Of a DNA stretch of 64,000 nt, positions 58,123 through 64,000 are shown one piece after another. The notes under the pieces were generated by a model. It did not search any database. It saw only the letters and a list, made by a program, of their open reading frames with translations, and was not told the origin of the DNA. The position numbers and the translations under genes are program-made. Within the stretch, counting starts at the first letter, position 1; every line of letters begins with the position of its first letter. The stretch lies in assembly GCA_032622095.1 (NCBI GenBank), contig CP136063.1:93595980-93659979 (forward strand), read 5' to 3'. This stretch comes from Siphonodentalium dalli. Taxonomy: Eukaryota; Mollusca; Scaphopoda; Gadilida; Siphonodentaliidae.

Positions 58123-58541
58123 TGGTACTCAATCCGATCAGACGGTACCCATACCATCAAGATACAACAACAACAAAATTTCTTCAAAATACGCTTTAGT
58201 TATCAGAATCGATTTATTGCAACAAAATAATGCTAACCACTGTCAACTATGGTATAAAATTTCCCAAAACTTGTTATTTACCAACATTTTGTTCCGTATT
58301 ACTACTTGCTTTTAGGGTTATCCATCTGCATCCGCGATTTTTTCCGAGCCCTCCGTTTGACCACGTGTTTCTGGGCCACATATCATTACACATCTCGAAT
58401 CTCGAGAAATAACAAACTTCAAAAATCGATATCTGATCACTTTGAGCTTTGATGGTGGGTTTCTCGACTCGAATCAAGTATTATTTATCCCCGAAGCCAA
58501 AGAAATAGTAATTTAGGAGCATCTGATCGGATTGAGTACCT
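58123..58541. mobile_element. TTAA-AGGTACTCAA MITE, complete copy
   Basis: TTAA (58119-58122) TGGTACTCAATCCGATCAGA pairs with TCTGATCGGATTGAGTACCT TTAA (58542-58545). The arms share CCAAAGAAATAG and TTGATTCGAGTCGAGAAA with 26122-26601. One end has mutated from AGG to TGG. Confidence 0.8.
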
Positions 58542-58545
58542 TTAA

Positions 58546-58776
58546 AGGGTAAAACGATGCGCTCTACAAAACTTGCTCTTTCTATTTCGATATGTTCGAA
58601 AAGCTTGGTTGGATAGATCGATTTATTGACATTAAAATCATATGAACAGTATGCATTATAAGAACAACAAATCAGCATACACAAATGTACATGTATGCAT
58701 AAAACAGAACAGTATCACAATACAGAGTTTTACATATTAAGGAAGTTTTAGATATACATTTGATTTTAATTTAATG
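58546..58776. other. Unassigned non-coding stretch
   Basis: No gene or repeat identified. Confidence 0.4.
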
Positions 58777-58784
58777 ACTTGATC

Positions 58785-60302
58785 CAGGGTTGGGGTAATC
58801 GTAATCAGTAATCGTAATCAAAGTAATCGATTACAAAATTTGGAGTAATCACCTGTATTCAGTAATCATGACATTTTTTTATTACAAGTAATCGTAATCG
58901 TAATTGATTACTTTCAAATGTACCTGTAATCATGATTACATTTTGATTACTTTTTGATTACTTTTACTAAAATATCCATCATAGCTATTGGATACTCATA
59001 GTCTCACAATGTAGCACTGTGGAGTGTGCAGATACAAACATCATATCAGAAAGTTAGTACAATTTGTTTAATGTGGTACACTGTGTACATTCTGGTGGTG
59101 GACACAGATAACACCCAAGTGTTGAAATGTTGAATACAGCATGTATAGCAATAAACTTATAATACAGACAATGCAATGTTCTAATATGAATAAAATAGGC
59201 TAGCCAACTTCAATTAGGATTAAGTATTATTGTGACTACGGCAGACAATGGCTGTAGAGTCACACTGGTACAATAGGGCTAATTAACTGAATAAAGCAGG
59301 TGTGATGTACATCGGTTGACCTAATTAGCTGGTTTGTCATTTACTGCAGTCATGGAGTTAAGCCTCATTTAATCCTAATCAGGATATCAATGGATGATCA
59401 TCAAATAAACTTAAGTGTTATTTTCATTGTGTTGGGTATTGAATCTAACAGAATTTGTTTAATGTGGTACACTGTGTACATTCTGGCAGTGGACACAGAT
59501 AACACCCAAGTGTTGAAATGTTGAATACAACATGTATAGCAATAAACTTATGATACAGACAATGCAATGTTCTAATATGAATAAAATAGGCTAGCCGACT
59601 TCAATTAGGATTAAGTATTATTGGGACTACGGCAGACAATGGCTGTAGAGTCACACTGGTACAATAGGGCTAATTAACTGAACAAAGCAGGTGTGGTGTA
59701 CATCGGTAGACCTAATTAGCTGGTTTGTCATTTACTGCAGTCATGGAGTTAAGCCTCATTTAATACTAATCAGGATATCAATGGATGATCATCAAATAAA
59801 CTTTAGTGTTATTTTCATTGTGTTGGGTATTGAATCTAACAGAACATGCAAATAATTTATTTGTTTCTAATGATAGTTTCATAAATATTATTAGTTTCAA
59901 TGCATGTAAGAAAATTAAAATATATATTAAAAATATATTTACATAAATAAATACACATAAAGCGTAATATATTCCCAATAAGTTGGTGCACATCTTCATT
60001 GTGACCTCACCAATACATGTAAATGTAAAAAGTTTGTGTTTATTGCTTGCTTCTTTCTATTGTTTTATTCAATCAAATTTGATATTTTAATTTGATTTGT
60101 TTCATTATTTACTCCTATGCGATCAAAATGGTTGGACATTAACAATTGTAATCAGATGTAATCAAAAATTAATCTATTACATTTACTAAAATAATTGTAA
60201 TCGTAATCGATTACATTGGAAAAAATGTAATCTGTAATCGTAATCATGTAAATCAAAAGTAATTGTAATCGATTACATTGGCATGTAATCGCCCCAACCC
60301 TG
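58785..60302. mobile_element. hAT-type non-autonomous element, 1,518 bp
   Basis: CAGGGTTGGGG at the left and CCCCAACCCTG at the right are flanked by identical 8-bp duplications ACTTGATC (58777-58784 and 60303-60310). Both are diagnostic of the hAT superfamily. Each subterminal region is dense in GTAATC/GATTAC words (a typical site for transposase binding in hAT elements). The interior has no open reading frame of note and carries a 392-bp tandem duplication. Confidence 0.93.
59061..59844. repeat. 392-bp tandem duplication inside the hAT element
   Basis: ATTTGTTTAATGTGGTACAC begins each copy (59061 and 59453). The copies are collinear to GGTATTGAATCTAACAGAA with a handful of substitutions, so the duplication is recent. 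Confidence 0.93.
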
Positions 60303-61014
60303 ACTTGATCCAAATCTAATTACAAAAATAAACAGTGGAATTATCGAATATTCATTAGAGTGTTCAGTAAATATACAAACGGTCGTTCCTTTGTCACTCA
60401 GAGATGAAACTACTCATCGATAACGATGAAGTCAATTCAGGCTATATAGTTTGAGAGTCAGATTATTTGCACGTTGACAAAGAAAGTGTCCAATGCCTAG
60501 CAAATCATACGGCATGTTATCTGGTTACAGTTATTCAAACGAAATATGAATTTGGCTGCGGACACACGTATCACAGTAGCAATGGCATGGTAGGTGTGAC
60601 AGTTGATTATGGTGGAGTTTGGTGACAACTGGTCGTCATAATTAATATGTCATAGCAAGCCATGTCGCCCTCTGCAAATTCGCACAATGAGTCTACCAAG
60701 CTGTATAATTACAAGACGGTCGATCTCTCAAGGATGTATCTACCTGCATGTCTTGTCGCTGTTGATCTTTACTCAACAGGCAGTGTTATATTTTGCATTC
60801 TAACACACAAGTCCACTTGATAATAACAAATTTCTGTCAACAGCCATGATTGTTCTTACTAATGAAATTAATAGAAGTCGATAAACATGCGTGCATGCAT
60901 TGAGATCATATACAAGAGGTGGCATCAGAGATGCTGTGTCTCGTTTTCGGTGGCTTACCGCCGGTGGCTACAGCCAATTGGTGTGCATCAGTATCGGTAG
61001 ACTAATTAATAGGT

Positions 61015-62190
61015 AAAATCGAAAAATTACTAATTAAGGGCCATAACTCCATCAAATTTTATCGGGCCAGGCTGGTTTTCAAACTCGTCCGAAATATTCT
61101 TGGCAAGTATGTCTATTCCAAATTTTAAACAAATCGGAGGACGTTTGTTGAGGTTATCGCGCTAACGAGCTAAAAATTCACGAAAAATGACTAATTAAGG
61201 GCCATAACTCTATCAAATTTTATTGGGCCAGGCTGGTTTTCGAACTCGTCCATGATATTATTGGAAGACACTTATATACCAAATTTTAGTTGAATCGGAT
61301 GACGTTTGTTGAAGTTATCGCGCTAACGAGCTCAAAATTCGTACAAAATGACTACTTAAGGACCATAACTCTATCAAATTTTATCGGACCGGGCCGGTTT
61401 TCTAACTCGTCCGATGTATTCTTGGGAGACACCTATATATCAAAATTTCAATCAAATAGGATGATGTTTGTTAAATTATCGCGCTAACGAGCTGAAAATT
61501 CGTGAAAAATGACTAATTAAGGGCCATAACTCTATCAAATTTTATCGGACCAGGCCGGTTTTCGAACTCGTCCGAGATATTCTTGGGAGACACCTATATA
61601 CCAAATTTCAATCATATCGGATAACGTTTGTTGAAGTTATCGCGCTAAGGAGCTGAAAATATTCGTGAAAAATGACTAATTAAGGGCCTTAACTTTATCA
61701 AATTTTATCGGACCAGGCCGGTTTTCGAACTCGTCCGAGATATTATTGGGAGACACCTATATACCAAATTTCAATCAAATCGGATAACGTTTGGCGAAGT
61801 TATCGTGCTAACGAGCTGAAAATTCGTGAAAAATGACTAATTAAGGGCCATAACTCTATCAAATTTTATCGGACCTGGCCGGTTTTCGAACTCATCCGAG
61901 ATATTTTTGGGAGTTTGGGAGACACCTATATACCAAATTTCAATCAAATCGGATAACGTTTGTTGAAGTTATCGCGCTAACGAGCTGAAAATTCGTGAAA
62001 AATAACTAATTAAGGGCCATAACTCTATCAAATTTTATCGGACCAGGCCGGTTTTCGAACTCGTCCGAGATATTCTTGGGAGACACCTATATCCCAAATT
62101 TCAATCGAATCAGATAACGTTTGTTGAAGTTGTTGCGCTAACGAGCCTAAAATCAGTAAAAAATGGCAAAGGGCCATAACTCTGTAATAA
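61015..62190. repeat. ~162-bp tandem array, seven to eight units
   Basis: GGCCATAACTCTATCAAATT recurs at about 61040, 61201, 61361, 61523, 61686, 61847, 62016 and 62173. Each unit also has GGTTTTCGAACTCGTCCGA, GGGAGACACCTATATACCAA and TTATCGCGCTAACGAGCT. After it come a CGCCCGCC run (62296-62340) and GTCGAGTTTTGGAAAATAAC. Confidence 0.95.
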
Positions 62191-62683
62191 ATGTGCGGAC
62201 GAACCTGATTTTTTGTCTGCAGCTTACGTGCATGGATATGTACTCACACACCAAATTATTTTAATTTTTTTTTAAAGTTATAAGCAAAACACGTCGCCCG
62301 CCCATCCGCCCGCCCGGACGCCCGCCGCCCGCCCACCGTCCCTCATCAAACTATAAGTCGAGTTTTGGAAAATAACTCGACTAAAAAAAACGTACCACAT
62401 GCATGATATGTGAGTCAATGAGAAATTGCCACAAGGCCACGGTCAAACACAATTATGGACGATCTATCGTGCTATTATATATATATATATATATATATCG
62501 TAGCGAATACAATTTAGCAAAACGTAATGAGTAGAGATCAACCTTGGTGAAACGCAATGGGTTAATTGGTCCAGTCGACTCATTGTGCGGAAACGCAGCG
62601 GGCAAAATGGTTGACAATGGCATATTAGTTATGACGACCAATTGTCACAAACTCCACCATAATAAATTGTCACACCTACTATA

Positions 62684-63108
62684 GCCGATGGGGTCATTGT
62701 CAGAAGGTTCCGGTCACTTTCGTAGCCAGATTTTCAAATCGATCAGAAATGTAGCCAGCTTTTCACCGGCGGTCACATTCGTAGCCAGCTTTTCTAATTC
62801 CATGCTTTATATGGCGCGAAATATGACGTCATCGCGTTCGTGACTAAAATGTCGACGTCATGGCATGCTCCAGAAATGACTTCGTTTATCAACTTAAATA
62901 ATTTTAATTGGAATATAATTCTAATTCTTATTTTTCACCCATCAACTCAGAAAAATGAGCTAAACCTAATCTTGTTCATTGAGGCTCGCATGAATATGAA
63001 AACCTGGCTACAAATGTGATCGCCATAGAAAAGCTGGATACATTTGTGATCGATTTAAAAAGCTGGCTACGAATGTGATCGATGCCTTGTGACAATGACC
63101 CCATCGGT
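62684..63108. mobile_element. Mutator-like MITE, 425 bp, with 9-bp target duplication
   Basis: CCTACTATA flanks both sides (62675-62683 and 63109-63117). The ends GCCGATGGGGTCATTGTCA and the inverse of ACCGATGGGGTCATTGTCA match except at the first base. Each arm carries three units of GATCACATTCGTAGCCAGCT or similar. The uninterrupted site survives at about 60575-60600 in reverse. A 9-bp duplication suggests the Mutator superfamily. The MITE itself encodes nothing. Confidence 0.88.
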
Positions 63109-63213
63109 CCTACTATACCATCGCTAATGTGATACGTGTGTCCGCAGCCATTGGAATTTATCCTCACTGGACTTTGCGCCAAATATTTTATTGAGTGCAC
63201 TTATGCCAGAGTA

Positions 63214-63637
63214 AGGGTACGTTCATACACTGACATATATACTGGTATGGTTTGCAGTCATTTTGTCGTAGAAAACGATATGATGCCATAATATGAACGG
63301 AAACAAGCACATGCATAACGTGCATCTGTGCCCAAGCGAACTACGTTCGAATTAAAATCTCTGTACTTCCAATATATAGTAACGATGCTACCGGAATTTG
63401 CCTGTAAATATCATGCAATTATCTCGCAAGTATAAATCATACAGGTATTTGAAGGCAAATTCCAATAGCACTGTTACAAGTGGAATTAGATAAATGTTAC
63501 TTCTCATGTCTTTCGCTTTGGTAAAGATGCATGTTATATGCACGGTTCCGTTCATATTCTGGCACCAATGTGGTTTTCTATGACGAAATGCCCGCAAAAA
63601 CATACCATGCAAACTTGCCAGCGTATGGACGTAGCCT
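63214..63637. mobile_element. Inverted-repeat MITE (AGGGTACGTTCATAC ends), 424 bp
   Basis: AGGGTACGTTCATACACTG pairs with the inverse CAGCGTATGGACGTAGCCT. The arms (about 150 bp) share TGGTATG, TCATAGAAAAC-type words, and TATGAACGGAA with TTCCGTTCATATTC. No target duplication is clear. Confidence 0.7.
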
Positions 63638-63659
63638 AAGGTTGGTTCTCTATTTGTAT

Positions 63660-64000
63660 ACAAGAAAACCAATGTCAGAAATGGTAACGCGCTCAAGATA
63701 ATATATTATATACCTATGTTTGTAATTATAGAATATAAAATATATTGGTTTCGCGAATGACCAACTCAGAATTCCGTTAAAATAACAATAACAACCAGCA
63801 CCTAATTAACGAACCGGTGACCGACTCGGCCGTCTCCGACCACAACCCTCAGTGGGCTGCAGAACGAAAATGTCTATAAAAGTTGAAATATAAGACTTAC
63901 AAATTATCTTTTTCATTTCTTTTATTTGTAATTGACATAGCTTGTCACAAACTAAAAATCAACATTATTGACATAATAATGTCGAAATTGAAATTCCCAA
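63660..64000 (+). repeat. Dispersed repeat (GTAACGCGCTCAAGAT family), copy 3, cut by window end
   Basis: Reverse complement of 34200-34570, with CAGAAATGGTAACGCGCTCA, GAATGACCAACTCAGAATTC, CGACTCGGCCGTCTCCGACC and GCTTGTCACAAAC. It runs out of the window. Confidence 0.8.

Larger units (their letters stand above)
60551..63150. repeat. 2.6-kb inverted repeat enclosing a tandem array
   Basis: TTGGCTGCGGACACACGTAT, GTAGGTGTGACAG, ATTATGGTGGAGTTTG and GACAACTGGTCGTCATAA on the left (60551-60665) recur in inverse at 62600-62675 plus 63118-63150. The right arm is split by the MITE at 62684-63108. Between the arms lies the 162-bp array. Confidence 0.75.

Noticed and set aside
1-64000. tRNA and rRNA genes
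   Set aside because: I looked for the tRNA B-box word GGTTCGAATCC and close forms and for conserved rRNA words and saw none in a cloverleaf or rRNA context.

Overview
This window is animal nuclear DNA, AT-rich and mostly non-coding. Introns, spliced exons, LINE remnants, many small DNA transposons and long minisatellites rule out a prokaryotic or organellar source. The only gene that can be assembled with confidence encodes a divergent Cys-loop ligand-gated ion channel of the nicotinic-acetylcholine-receptor-like type, a family strongly expanded in molluscs and other lophotrochozoans. I therefore infer a lophotrochozoan, probably a mollusc. This is an inference from family style, not a species identification.

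Layout. 1-8.2 kb: repeat fragments, a TTAA-flanked MITE and one PDZ-like exon (minus strand) that carries a frameshift. 8.2-13.1 kb: TTAA-flanked MITEs, a foldback element carrying a 33-bp-stem hairpin module, and the 3' part of a LINE ORF2. 13.6-23.4 kb: a 2.57-kb TA-flanked inverted-repeat element, a complete CAGGGG-ended element, an old direct duplication, and a 560-bp TTAA element just beyond the receptor gene. 23.56-44.39 kb (minus strand): the receptor gene in three exons (127 + 217 + 85 codons, in-phase junctions, 429 aa). Its 18-kb first intron holds a 4.9-kb foldback element with inward tandem repeats, a second hairpin-module foldback, a 28-bp minisatellite and a GTTTAAAC-rich element. 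44.6-51.3 kb: tandem repeats upstream of the receptor, two more foldbacks (one built from the CGGGACAACTCGG motif), and a 49-bp minisatellite. 52-58.5 kb: a 1.6-kb inverted-repeat element and a decayed LINE split by a 2.3-kb DNA transposon with a 4-bp target duplication. 58.8-64 kb: a hAT-type element with a perfect 8-bp target duplication, a 2.6-kb inverted-repeat block enclosing a 162-bp tandem array, and a Mutator-like MITE whose empty site survives in the opposite arm.

How it fits together. The receptor is the only clearly functional unit. Most of the rest is the product of non-autonomous DNA transposons. At least five end types are visible: TTAA-CCCTTT, TTAA-AGGT, TA-GTC, hAT CAGGGTT, and a 9-bp-duplication Mutator-like type. 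No transposase gene was found, so any movement must have been driven from elsewhere. Recurring architecture (inverted arms that enclose direct tandem repeats or paired hairpins) is the most distinctive signal.
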